A program made the translations under genes and the position numbers. Positions 10,092-20,781 of a DNA stretch of 64,000 nucleotides are shown here, one piece after another. The notes beneath the pieces were generated by a model. It saw only the letters and a program-made list of their open reading frames with translations, was not told the origin of the DNA and ran no database searches. The stretch lies in NCBI GenBank assembly GCA_030737875.1, contig CM060922.1, positions 235,022,335 to 235,086,334 of the forward strand. Direction: 5' to 3'. This DNA comes from Allium sativum. Lineage: Eukaryota; Streptophyta; Magnoliopsida; Asparagales; Amaryllidaceae. Each line of letters starts with the position of its first letter. Position 1 is the first letter of the stretch.

Positions 10092-13000
10092 AAAAATGCA
10101 CGAAAAATATAAAACTGCAGCATGAACTCAGGCTTTCTATCAACAATAAAGATAACATTACGTACTGATAGTTATTAGCTGATACTGCCCAATAACAATA
10201 AAGACAAAATACTATTATGCACCATTATGCACCATTAATAATCAGGTAAACCTTGAACACCATTATGCACTTTAATTACATTTGTAAAACAAGCTGTCTC
10301 AAACGGTCAACTCCTAGAATCAAACTTATTTTCTAACATTGCATAGCTAACTGAAAGCTGAGTACAGTGGTATATGATATTTATCATCATTTCATTAACT
10401 GATTACATCGCAAGTTAAGATTATAGTTGGCCACACATAAGTTTTGTCCTCGTGCAGCCTTATAATTCCATTAATCGACTTAAGGCACAGATTCAGCTAT
10501 AAAAAAATTACTTTTTTCTGCGATACGTTAGTCGAAATTATTTAAGGATAAGGGGACTGCTTTTCTGGGATTGCCATAATTTTCTACAGTCTCTACCACC
10601 ATTGAATACATTGACCAATGCATGGGTTTTGAGTTTTATCGATTAGTCCATTTTTTTGTAATGTTCATGTTATTCTTTTTAATTAATTTTGGTGTTTTTT
10701 TATGAAACATCGGTAATTGATGGTAAATTGTAGCTGATGTTCTTCTGCTTTAAATAATTCCACATACAAATAGGTACCATTAAAAAACCGTGGTTACTTT
10801 GTGTTTCATTCACTGGTATCAGTAGGAAAAAAAACTAAACGTGAAACTAATAAAAACTCTAAAAGAAAAAAAAAAAACTCATCCAATATCATATACTGAG
10901 CACTTAGACAACTCACATGTTTGACTGGGGATAAAGTAGAATATAAAAGTATGTTCAGGTACTGTATGAGCAGAATAATAACGAAATGCATGTTGCATTT
11001 GTGCATAACATAAATGATACTGCAATGTATGTGGCAACCTTATAATTGAGCGATATACTCTTACAAGCAGAAATTAACAAAAATGTGTTTTTTTCTGTCT
11101 AATGTGGTGCAAATGTATAAGAGAAAACAAACATACTAAGAAAATGCAAAGAACAAGACATGCAAAACAGAGAAAGTGGTAGATCTAGAGAAAAACAAAA
11201 AGTAGAAATAAAACCAGTGAACAGAATTGTAAATTGTAATACAACATTTTTTTAAATGAAATAGAAATACAATGAAATGCAAATGCCAGTAAAATACAGT
11301 TGCAAAGAGAAACAAATCGTGCAATCTAGAGTCGACAAAAGGTGTGCACTGAACATGTTGTAACGATGTGAGCAATGTGATGACGAGATCTATCAACCTT
11401 GTGCATGTTTTAAATAGACGCTAAATCTGCACCATTTGGAGAACTTTTTTATATATATATTGTAATTTTTAAGTGAAGCTGAAGATAATATTTAGAAATT
11501 TATTCATGACGTTCTACTTCTAAAATTCCAAACGATTCTTCCATTTAACTATGTAGATGCTAATCAAAAAGCAATCAGCTTATGATATTATCAAGTAAAT
11601 ATTAATTGTTAATCAAGTACATCTTTTGCTTTATTTGTATATACAATATTCTAAAATTATGAACTAAAATTTTATCCATCCTCAGATCTATGGCCAATGA
11701 AAAATCTATATTGCACTGTCATTTTAGATCAGACCTCTAACCATGTTAAAGTGAGAAAGGAAACTTCCCATATGCGATGCATAAATAACGTGCTTACTGT
11801 TGCAAGGAAATTGCTATTTTGCCCGAAGGAATTCAAACACAAAACACCCGAAAGTAAATCTATCGTTTAATTTTACAGCTGAGACTTGGATCCAATGTTC
11901 CTCCTTGAATTACGGGAACCGTACTTCTCTTTTTTGGTTACTATAGCATGCTCAATGGGGTTTAAAATATTATTGACGTTTTTCTTTATTTTAGAGCCAT
12001 ATTCCCTACCATTGACGCTTCATTAGCCACATTAGATTATTGTTAAAGTTTTTCATATGTTTTTTCTTCAACACTTTTGTTTTAGACCTACAATGTCGAT
12101 TTCCTACCATGTATGTAATCTGTAAGAGTCCTCTATCTAAAACTAACTTGCACTAACCATCCATCTGTAGTCATAATAATCCTTTTTATTTTAAAATGGG
12201 ACCAATCAGTTGGGTTTACTCTAACTGCCACCCCCAAGACGAGGAATAAATACTAAACAAGTTACTACTCTACTTTAGGTTTGAACAACATAGTAGGAAA
12301 CCATTTGATAATTCAAAGCCGATTTCACCGAATTTATGTTCCTTACTATTTTTTCATACAGAAATATGTCATTAGTATAAAATAGATTTTGTCTAAAAAC
12401 GTAAGATTGGTTATCTATGTGGTATAACATTATTATAATTTTTGTACAAAATAACATTTAAGTTGAGTCTAATATTGTCATTAGTAAATATTTTCATTAA
12501 ATAGTTACAAATGTTTGTTTTGACAGTTAATGCTCCCCGATCGTATTACAGTAGATATTCATCAGGTGATCTGATTCCTAATTACAAAGTTCTTCAAATA
12601 AGGATATAAGATAGAGGTGTTGGCATTGACATTATTACTTGAATAACGATCACAGTAAAACAAACATAGGGACAAAATATATTGCTACAGGAAATGCATA
12701 TACAAGCATAAGTTAAACAGATGAAATATAAGTGATGCTGTATAAATTTGCCTTAATAGTTTTCAAATATATATCCATGTCTTTTTTCAACTGCTAAAAG
12801 GCTGAGATATGAATTTGTACGATTATGATATGCCACCAAATTGTCCAACTAGGACTTTATTTGTAACTTAACATTTAACCAAAACCAAGTTGAAAGTGTG
12901 CATACATAATTTTAGAATCTAATTAACATCACTGAACACAAACCTACAACAAATGAAAATGATCTTCTTAACCAGAGATGAGGTAAAAAGAAAGCTGCAC

Positions 13001-13379
13001 ACCAAAACCACCGTTTAATTTTCGTATTTTTCCAAATACACTCATGTTTAAACACTTTAATCCATCTGAAAAATCGAAGCACAAAAACTATGCACATACC
13101 TTTCTAAAGGACGTTGAGAATCAGCAAATCGAGGTTCTAGAAGGAAGAAGAAAAAGCAGTGCGAGATAAAAGGAACTAGTTTGAAGCTAAGATGGAGGTT
13201 ATCATCGGTGATCTAAAACGACGCTCGTCGAAAACTGGAAAAGACTATCAATCGCCTCTCTTTGTCGCCATTTTTTTATATCGTGTTCCAGGACAAACTA
13301 AAACTAGGGTTAGGGTAAATGGGTTACGTGGATTACATGGTTTCAACTGATATTGAACCTTTTATTTATCGTTTAAACG
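10092..13379. other. hAT interior without recognisable genes
   Basis: 3.3 kb of AT-rich DNA with no frame above about 86 codons and none with family features. Short direct repeats of caccattatgca occur around 10220-10265. At 13090-13260 the minus strand resembles the first exon of a gene: pyrimidine-rich leader-like sequence ending at a good donor (aaag followed by gtatgtgc, near 13100). This could be a transposase or captured-gene 5' end, but no coding sequence follows it. Confidence 0.55.
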
Positions 13380-13384
13380 GATTG
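13380..13384. repeat. Tek-B left target site duplication
   Basis: gattg, identical to 23438-23442. A perfect 5-bp duplication fits Ty3/gypsy integrase. Confidence 0.95.
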
Positions 13385-14990
13385 TGTAATGACCCGTATT
13401 CTACACATCATAGGATCGTAGAATATTTATTTCTTCTCCATGTGAAGTCGTATGGTCATGTAACTTTGGGAAACATCTATTAGAGTCATTTTCCATGCTT
13501 ATGATTTTTGTCGATTTTTAAATGACCATTTTGCCCCTAGTTGGTACTGTTTTGGCCATAACTTTTGATTGGAAAGGAATTTTGACCTGAAACCACTTCC
13601 ATTTGATTCGTTTGATAGTTTCTCTTTCCGTAGAGTGGTTATAATAGCCAAACGGACTTACCGTTTGGGAGATATGGCTGAAACAAGGTTTGGAGGGTGA
13701 AAAACTGCTTAACCGGGCCAAATCGGGTGATTAGTGAGTAGACCCATAACCCATTTCGGGATTAGGGTTATGGGAGGGCTGAAATGAGATGGAGAATCAT
13801 TCCATTTCAGTTTTCTAGCCTCCACTTATCACCAAGGATCCCTAAAAATGGCCTCCAACCTCTAGATCACCTCCAAATCATCTTTTGGTCAAGGATTTGG
13901 CTTAGCAACCCCTAATCAAAGAAGATCTTCACCTAATCAACCTTGGAGCTGCTGTTAGCATTGGGATTCGCATCAAATCAGAGCATTGTTTCAGATCTTA
14001 GTTTGTTTTGTGGCCAAGGTGAGTGATTTGCTTAGTTTTGCACTAATTATGGCTAATTAGGGGTGATTAGTGTTAATTAGCGAATTTAAACATGATAAAA
14101 TTCTGGAAAAATGTTTATAAAATTCGGAATGATGTTTTAGACCTCTGATATGAATTTGGGTTAATTTGGTTAAGATTTGCTAATCCTATCATCAGTTTCA
14201 CCTAAACATGCTTAAGGGGAAATATGGGATTTTGGGTATGTTTGATCCATTTTTACCTATCATATTGATGTTTTGATGTTTGTGGTTGATTATGCATGTT
14301 GCTATGACTGTATGAAATGCCGTGTGACTGTTTAGAATATTTGGAATGGTCGAAAACGCCGTCGAGGGGCGTAAACAGCTCGCTGGACAAGGTGCAGGGG
14401 TTCGGATCGCATAGGGGGTTGAGGGACGATCGGATCGCCCTATGGGATCGTGGGGGCATCCCCACGAGTCGAGTCACCTCCTCCGAACCGAACCGTCTGT
14501 GCAAAGCCCACGAAGCGAATCGATGCAGCGTCGTGCCCAACTGAAGTACTCCGATCCGGATCGCGAATAAACATTACGACCCGATCCGATCCACTCGTGC
14601 TTCATATCACGATCCGAATAGAGGAAGGCAGCGTCCACGATCGGATGCACAACGAGACGATGGAGGAGCGCAATCCGACCCGTATGGGGTATTCACGATC
14701 CGACCATAAGTGGAGACTGGATTCACGAGACGATGCAAGAGGCGCGACCCGATCCGAATGCAAAGGCCGATCCGATCCAATGAAGAATGTGAAGGCTGAT
14801 CCGATCCGATTCGATGATGATGACCAATAACCCGAGATGCAAAGGTAGTCCAAATGGAAGTTAGAGCTTATGATCCCGGAACCAGTTGGGAACCAATGAG
14901 TTCACTTCATGGTTGGACTTTGCTGCGGGACGTGTGCTAAGGAGTTGTCGACATTCATAACTTCGATTCACCACTAAGAATGATGGGCTA

Positions 14991-15308
14991 CTTATCAGTG
15001 CAGTAGGGTCATTATGACCTGAGGGGCAAAGTGATGGTAGCAAGACTACGTTATCAATGCAGTAGGGTCATTATGACCTGAGGGGCAAGGTGATGCGTAG
15101 TAAGACTATGAGCCAGCGCAGATGGGGTGAATAACTCCATGGGGCAAGTGGACATAGTAAGGATTAGTAAGGCTATGAGCCAGTGCAGTGGGGTTCTTGA
15201 GACTCCATGGGGCAAAGTGGACATAGCGAAGGATTTGTGGCTATGTTATCAGTGCAGTGAAGTCATTTATGACTTCATGGGGGCAAAGTGATCATAGCAA
15301 GGTATGTT
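14991..15308 (+). repeat. five-unit tandem repeat in left LTR of Tek-B
   Basis: Imperfect units of about 60-68 bp, each with a ...cagtgcagt...ggggcaaagtg... core. They have no counterpart in the Tek-A LTRs, where a shorter single segment occupies the position. Such arrays in the U3 part of an LTR often affect promoter strength, but that role is not shown here. Confidence 0.85.
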
Positions 15309-15689
15309 GGGTGATCGAAGTGGTGAATATCGTATACTTTACGCACTGAGTGAGAGATGTGAGGATGGATGCTATGTTTGATTGTTTGCCATCCCTATGA
15401 CATGCACACCTCCCCCACCTCCGTATCTTTATACCGTTTGATATGATACCCTAGAGTGTTGTACATTATGTAGTGCTAACTCTTTGGTTGCAGGTCCAGG
15501 TTCAGGTATGTTTTAGTCTACCTGTTATTGTTCACTTTAGATGCTTATCGCTCATACCAGGCTTTATGTCTGACCCAGAGTTTTATGTCTCCTCTTATTA
15601 CTCTGGGTGCTCACACGAGCAGACTAGAGACAGGTTAGCTGGTGGTGTGTGAGTAGCTGATTCGGAGGTGGGCAGGAGGCTTCCACGTA

Positions 15690-15700
15690 TGATATATATA
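15690..15700 (+). promoter_or_regulatory. candidate TATA box of Tek-B left LTR
   Basis: tgatatatata lies in a block conserved in all four LTRs of this family and about 350 bases before the LTR end. That position is reasonable for the start of R. No other support. Confidence 0.35.
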
Positions 15701-16048
15701 CACATTCTCCCTGTGTCGTTGGTGGTCGCTACTTGGGCATTAGTAGTGTACCTCATTTACCTTACTTTTGCTTTGAGACAGTTTGAAAAGTTGTAATAAG
15801 CTGTATCTTGGATTTCCGCTGCTATGATGTTTAGTTCTGATTTCCAGCTTATGCACTGTCTCTCCTGTTTTATGTCAAGTATGTTACTAATATATTTTGT
15901 TCTATGCGCTGTGAGACATTCTACAGGTTCTTTGTATGTTCATTTCCTTCTTCCTTTTCCTTCTGGCGACCCGTCCCGTGCTAACTGGTTATGTGTACAG
16001 CGCACTTTTGGAGTAAATGTCGGTTGGTGCGGGGCGGGCCGTCACACT

Positions 16049-16060
16049 TGGTATCAGAGC
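16049..16060 (+). other. primer binding site of Tek-B (initiator tRNA-Met)
   Basis: tggtatcagagc, two bases after the LTR end. Identical to the site in Tek-A. Confidence 0.94.
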
Positions 16061-16249
16061 TCTAGGTTGCGTAGTTAACCTAGGGAAAGACACTAGGGAG
16101 AGTTAGTACGTATATGAGAGCGCGTATTTGTGATTACTTTGGTTTTAAAAGCTATGTATATATATATACTATTAGTAGTATAAGAATGAAGTTGCACTGC
16201 ACTAGTACCACTATGGGGTCGTTGATCGTTTTCCTTTTACAGATTGACG

Positions 16250-19200
16250 ATGAGCCGATATGTGAGAGGTACTGGTAGAGGGGCCAATAATGGAAATGCC
16301 GCTGACATGAGGGCAATGTTTACCGACATCATGAGAGACATGCTTAGAGAAGTGCAAGGGGCAGTTCCTAATCCCGGAGCTGGTGTTGGCCCAGTAGTGC
16401 AAGCGCCTAGGGTCGATTTCGCCAAGTTGTGCAAGGATTACACTAATCTTGGTGGGAAGCCGTTCCACGGAACGGAGTCGGCCACGGATGTTCAAGATTG
16501 GATGAATAGCTGTGACCGTATCTTTGATGACTTGGGTCTCGAAGATGCGATGAAGAGAAGGCTAGCGTCTCGTCAGTTGCAAGGGCGAGCGATGAATTGG
16601 TGGAATGCCATTAGAACAGCTACTCCAGAGGACCAGGTTACTTGGGTTCAGTTCAAGGCTCGCTTTAGCGAGAAGTTCATTCCAGCTGCCCAGAAGTCGG
16701 TGTTGTTCAAGAGGTTCTTGGAACTGAAGCAGAACGGAAGGGCAGTTTCTGATTATATTGCTGAGTTCGACACTTTGTCGAAGTATGGACTGTCTCTCAT
16801 TGATACTCCTGAGAAGAAGAATGAGAAGTTCATTACTGGTTTGGATGGATACTTGGGGGAGAGGCTTATTAATCACATCGATGAGACTTTTGAATCGATC
16901 GTGGGGAAAGCTTTGAGATCAGAGAGCCTTTACCCTAAGTCAAAGACCGAGGCTGCATCTGCAGAAGGGCCAAAGCCACAAGCAGGCGGTGGAGGCAAGA
17001 ATAGCTCTCAGAATAAGAGGAAGCAGGACCAATCTAAAGGTGGCCAGAAAAAGAGCAAGAAGGATGCTGAGTGCTTCAGCTGTGGAAAGAAAGGCCATTA
17101 TGCTAAAGAATGTCGGGCCAAGCCAGCGGAAAGGAAGTGCTACAACTGTGGTCAAGTGGGACATCAGAAGGACAAGTGTCCACAACCTCTTAAGGAGAAG
17201 CAGATTGTGAAGGCATATGCTCTTGATGCTATTCCTTCTTCGTCGAATGCCCCAACTGCGGCGGAGAAAGGAAAGAATGTTGTTATTCAAGGTATGCTTT
17301 CTATTTATGATATACCAGTTCAAGTTTTGTTTGATACTGGGGCTTCCCGTTCCTTCATATCTAGTGACCTGGTAGATAGGTTGGGACTGGAACCCGAGAT
17401 AGTCGATAGACCATTGATAGTGACGAACCCGATTGGTGGTTCGACTAGCCTTAGTATGATTTGCAGGAATTTGGTCTTATCGAGTCATGGATGTATGTTT
17501 GTATGTGATTGCTTTGTTTTGGGCTTTACTGGGTATGGCATTATATTGGGAGTCGATTGGCTCCAAAGATACGGGGTGGTGGTAGACTGTGAGGGCTTTT
17601 TGGTGACAGTGAGGGCGGATGATGGGCGGAGGGTAGTGTTTGGTAGCCTACCTAGTGATGGGGTTATGGCTAGTTTTGTAAATTCCCTCGACATCCCGCA
17701 GGATGAGTTGTCAGATGTGCCCGTGGTTGGCCAGTATCCGGACGTCTTCGAGGAGGTGACCGGGCTTCCACCACACCGAGAGATTGAGTTCCGTATTGAT
17801 TTAGTGAAAGATGCCAGACCTATAGTGATGCCACTTCGTCGTATGGCACCAAGGGAGCAGCGAGAGCTCGGGGCGCAAGTCAGCAATCTTTTGAACAAGG
17901 GATTGATTAGAAGGAGTGTCTCCGAGTGGGGAGCACCAGTTGTGTTTGCCACTAAGGCAGATGGTTCCCTTCGTTTGTGTGTGGATTATCGCGAGTTGAA
18001 TAAGGTGACGAGGAAGAATAATTATCCTCTACCGCGGATAGATGATTTGTTTGATCAGCTGGAAGGAGCAAGAGTGTTCTCCCAGTTTGACCTCGCGACA
18101 GGATTTCATCAGCTTCGAGTAGCAGATGAGAGTGTTCCGAAAACGGCATTTAGGACGCCGTCTGGATTTTATGAGTGGTTGGTTATGCCATTTGTGTTGA
18201 CTAATGCACCAGCCTACTTTGTGGATCTTATGAATCGAGTATTCAGAGATCAGTTGAATAAGTTTGTTCTTGTGTTCGTGGATGATATCCTTGTTTATTC
18301 AAGGACAGAGGAGGAACACAAGGGGCACTTGAGGATGGTGATGGAGGTGTTGAGGAAACACCAATTGAAAGCGAAATTCTCTAAGTGTCATTTTTGGAGA
18401 AGGGAAGTAAGATTCTTGGGTCATGTTGTTTCAGAATGTGGTATTGCCGTGGACCCTGCAAAGGTGGCTACGGTACAGGATTGGCCTACGCCCAAGAATG
18501 CTACAGATGTAAGAAGTTTCTTGGGATTAGCTGGATATTATCGTAAGTTTATCCAGGACTTCTCCAAGATAGCAGCACCGTTGACTCAGTTGACTAAGAA
18601 GAATCAGTCCTTCGTCTGGGACGGAGTGTGTGAGGATGCCTTCAAAAGTCTAAAGGAGAGGTTGACGCGTGCGCCAGTGTTAGTCATTCCTAAGGGGAAT
18701 GAAGAGATGACGGTATACACGGATGCTTGTGGTACCGGACTGGGTGCAGTATTGATGCAAAGAGGTAGGGTTGTAGCTTATGCTAGTCGACAGCTAAAGC
18801 CGCATGAGAAGAAGTATCCTACCCATGATTTGGAATTGGCAGCGATTGTATTTGCGCTGAAGATGTGGAGACACTATCTCTTGGGAGAAAGATTCGAGTT
18901 GTTTACCGATCATAAATCGTTAAAGTATCTCTTCTCTCAGAAAGATCTGAATCTCCGTCAACAGAGATGGTTAGAGTTCTTGGCTTCGTATGATTTTGAT
19001 ATCGCATATACACCTGGGAAGGGTAATGCGGTAGCCGATGCCTTGAGTAGGAGACATGCCAGCTTAGGGGCAATGTTTCTTGAATGGAAGCAACTGGAGT
19101 TTATCGCGGGGTTTGATTTTAGACCAAAGTGCGAATTGGATCCAGTTATGCTAGCTAGTTTGACTGTCAGACCCACTTTGATAGAGAGGATTGGTTCTAG

Positions 19201-19288
19201 TCAGAGGGACGATCCTAATCTATTAGAAATCATCTCCAAGCTAGAGATGGGTATCGAGGAAGAGATGAATGTGTATGGGCTTGATTGA
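16250..19288 (+). CDS. Tek-B gag-protease-RT-RNase H (5' part of polyprotein, ends at TGA)
   Basis: I chose the ATG at 16250 because the reading frame just upstream contains no other ATG and it matches the position of the lost start in Tek-A. Domains in order: capsid (about residues 15-230), two CCHC zinc knuckles at about 275-316 ([14 protein letters not shown] and [14 protein letters not shown]), aspartic protease with DTGA at about 362-365, reverse transcriptase with FVDD at about 676-679, and RNase H with the [13 protein letters not shown] strand (Asp ~825). It acts in cytoplasmic virus-like particles to make the element's cDNA. One RT motif is odd: [12 protein letters not shown] where the family normally has MPFGLTNAP. 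The frame stops at TGA codon 1013, in the RNase H-integrase connector. The same frame is open immediately beyond. Confidence 0.95.
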   Translation: MSRYVRGTGRGANNGNAADMRAMFTDIMRDMLREVQGAVPNPGAGVGPVVQAPRVDFAKLCKDYTNLGGKPFHGTESATDVQDWMNSCDRIFDDLGLEDAMKRRLASRQLQGRAMNWWNAIRTATPEDQVTWVQFKARFSEKFIPAAQKSVLFKRFLELKQNGRAVSDYIAEFDTLSKYGLSLIDTPEKKNEKFITGLDGYLGERLINHIDETFESIVGKALRSESLYPKSKTEAASAEGPKPQAGGGGKNSSQNKRKQDQSKGGQKKSKKDAECFSCGKKGHYAKECRAKPAERKCYNCGQVGHQKDKCPQPLKEKQIVKAYALDAIPSSSNAPTAAEKGKNVVIQGMLSIYDIPVQVLFDTGASRSFISSDLVDRLGLEPEIVDRPLIVTNPIGGSTSLSMICRNLVLSSHGCMFVCDCFVLGFTGYGIILGVDWLQRYGVVVDCEGFLVTVRADDGRRVVFGSLPSDGVMASFVNSLDIPQDELSDVPVVGQYPDVFEEVTGLPPHREIEFRIDLVKDARPIVMPLRRMAPREQRELGAQVSNLLNKGLIRRSVSEWGAPVVFATKADGSLRLCVDYRELNKVTRKNNYPLPRIDDLFDQLEGARVFSQFDLATGFHQLRVADESVPKTAFRTPSGFYEWLVMPFVLTNAPAYFVDLMNRVFRDQLNKFVLVFVDDILVYSRTEEEHKGHLRMVMEVLRKHQLKAKFSKCHFWRREVRFLGHVVSECGIAVDPAKVATVQDWPTPKNATDVRSFLGLAGYYRKFIQDFSKIAAPLTQLTKKNQSFVWDGVCEDAFKSLKERLTRAPVLVIPKGNEEMTVYTDACGTGLGAVLMQRGRVVAYASRQLKPHEKKYPTHDLELAAIVFALKMWRHYLLGERFELFTDHKSLKYLFSQKDLNLRQQRWLEFLASYDFDIAYTPGKGNAVADALSRRHASLGAMFLEWKQLEFIAGFDFRPKCELDPVMLASLTVRPTLIERIGSSQRDDPNLLEIISKLEMGIEEEMNVYGLD

Positions 19289-20623
19289 GATGGATGGCTT
19301 CGAAAGAATGGAAGGCTAGTTGTACCCAATGTCAATGGATTGAGAGATGAAGTGCTTAGAGAATGTAATCACTCAAAACTGACTATACACCCCGGTGGTA
19401 ATAAGATGTATCGAGACATGAGACAAACTTACTACTGGGAAGGGATGAAAAGAGACGTTGGGAAGTTTATATCCAAATGCATGAATTGTCAGCTAGTTAA
19501 AGCTGAGCAAAAGAAGCCTAGTGGGTTATTGCAACCATTAGAAATTCCCGAATGGAAATGGGAGCAAGTCTCGATGGATTTCATCGATGGCCTACCAAGG
19601 ACTAGATCGGGATATGATAGCATTTGGGTAATTGTGGATCGATTGACTAAGAGCGCAAGATTTATACCAGTCAAATCGACCAGAACGGCAGCCAAGTTGG
19701 CAGAATTGTATATGAAGTGGGTAGTGAGATTTCATGGAGTACCCAAAAGCATTGTAAGTGACCGAGACCCGTTGTTCACTAGTGGGTTTTGGAAGAGCTT
19801 ACAAGAGGCTCTAGGGTCAAGATTACATCTCAGTACCGCATATCATCCTCAGACCGACGGTCAGACGGAGAGGGTGAATCGTATTTTGGAAGATCTCTTG
19901 AGAGCGTGTATATTGGATTTTGGTGGATCATGGGATGACCATTTGCATCTAGTAGAGTTTGTATATAATAATAGCTACCAATTCAGTATCGGTATGGCTC
20001 CATATGAAGCTTTGTACGGAAGACCGTGTAACTCACCATCATGTTGGATAGAGACTGGCGAGAAGTTTGTGCTTGGACCAGATGTGGTGAGAGAAACTTC
20101 AGATAAGATTAAGATCATTCAGCAACGAATGAAAGCTGCCCAAGATAGGCAGAAGAGTTATGCTGATAAGAGGAGAAGAGATTTGAAATTCTCCGTTGGT
20201 GACTTGGTGTTTGTCAAGATCTCCCCGTTGAAGAGCGTGATTCGATTTGGCAGGAGAGGCAAGTTAGCACCAAGATTTGTTGGCCCATTCCCTGTTCTTG
20301 AACTAGTCGGGAATTTGGCATATAGAGTTGGCTTACCAGAGAAAATGGCAGGAGTTCACAATGTATTACATGTTTCCCAACTAAGGAAATTCGTTTACGA
20401 CTCAGACATGGCTATTTCACCTGATCAGTTAGAGGACTTCGAGGTAGAACCTGAGGTGGTTGGGAACCGCATGCCGATTCGTATTGTGGGGCACGATACA
20501 AAGCAACTTCGAAGGAAGGCGGTGAAGCTAGTCAAGGTTCAGTGGGGCGAGAATGAGAATGATTGTACTTGGGAGACAGAGGAGAACATTAGGAAGGCAT
20601 ATCCAGAACTCTTTGCCTGGTAA
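19289..20623 (+). CDS. Tek-B integrase and chromodomain (3' part of polyprotein, after the TGA)
   Basis: This is in the same frame as the preceding segment. The first ATG is at 19340, but upstream codons from 19289 already match the connector, so this is polyprotein and not a separate gene. It has an HHCC zinc finger (H1041, H1047, C1077, C1080 counted from 16250) and catalytic triad D1110, D1171, E1207 with the D-35-E spacing intact. A GPY/F-type module (FVGPFPVLELVGNLAYRV) follows, then a C-terminal chromodomain-like end with VKVQWGENENDCTWETEE. Integrase inserts the cDNA, and the chromodomain is thought to steer chromoviruses to particular chromatin. The frame ends with TAA after 1457 codons in total. 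Confidence 0.94.
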   Translation, partial: DGWLRKNGRLVVPNVNGLRDEVLRECNHSKLTIHPGGNKMYRDMRQTYYWEGMKRDVGKFISKCMNCQLVKAEQKKPSGLLQPLEIPEWKWEQVSMDFIDGLPRTRSGYDSIWVIVDRLTKSARFIPVKSTRTAAKLAELYMKWVVRFHGVPKSIVSDRDPLFTSGFWKSLQEALGSRLHLSTAYHPQTDGQTERVNRILEDLLRACILDFGGSWDDHLHLVEFVYNNSYQFSIGMAPYEALYGRPCNSPSCWIETGEKFVLGPDVVRETSDKIKIIQQRMKAAQDRQKSYADKRRRDLKFSVGDLVFVKISPLKSVIRFGRRGKLAPRFVGPFPVLELVGNLAYRVGLPEKMAGVHNVLHVSQLRKFVYDSDMAISPDQLEDFEVEPEVVGNRMPIRIVGHDTKQLRRKAVKLVKVQWGENENDCTWETEENIRKAYPELFAW

Positions 20624-20768
20624 GATTTACTTTGCGATTTAGTTATTCCGCATGCTAGGATAGACTTGTTTTGCTTATTTTGCATGTTTGATGGTTGTTT
20701 TATGATTGATAGGCATGCGGGACCTTTGTGTGTGTTTGGATTAGGGAATTTCGGGGACGAAATTTCTT

Positions 20769-20781
20769 AAGGAGGGGAGAG
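20769..20781 (+). other. polypurine tract of Tek-B
   Basis: aaggaggggagag directly precedes the right LTR. Confidence 0.9.

Larger units (their letters stand above)
13385..16046 (+). repeat. left LTR of Tek-B
   Basis: It is 2662 bp, starts tgtaatgacccgtattc and ends gggccgtcaca. Parts: a 5' third shared with Tek-A, a CCGATCC-rich block (about 14383-14825), five tandem 60-68-bp units (14991-15308), and a 3' third shared again with Tek-A. Frames through the CCGATCC block are open on both strands only because of that repeat. Confidence 0.96.

Noticed and set aside
10806..13097. Short minus-strand frames in the hAT as transposase pieces
   Set aside because: No hAT dimerisation, BED or DDE-like residues. 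Composition is that of random AT-rich DNA.
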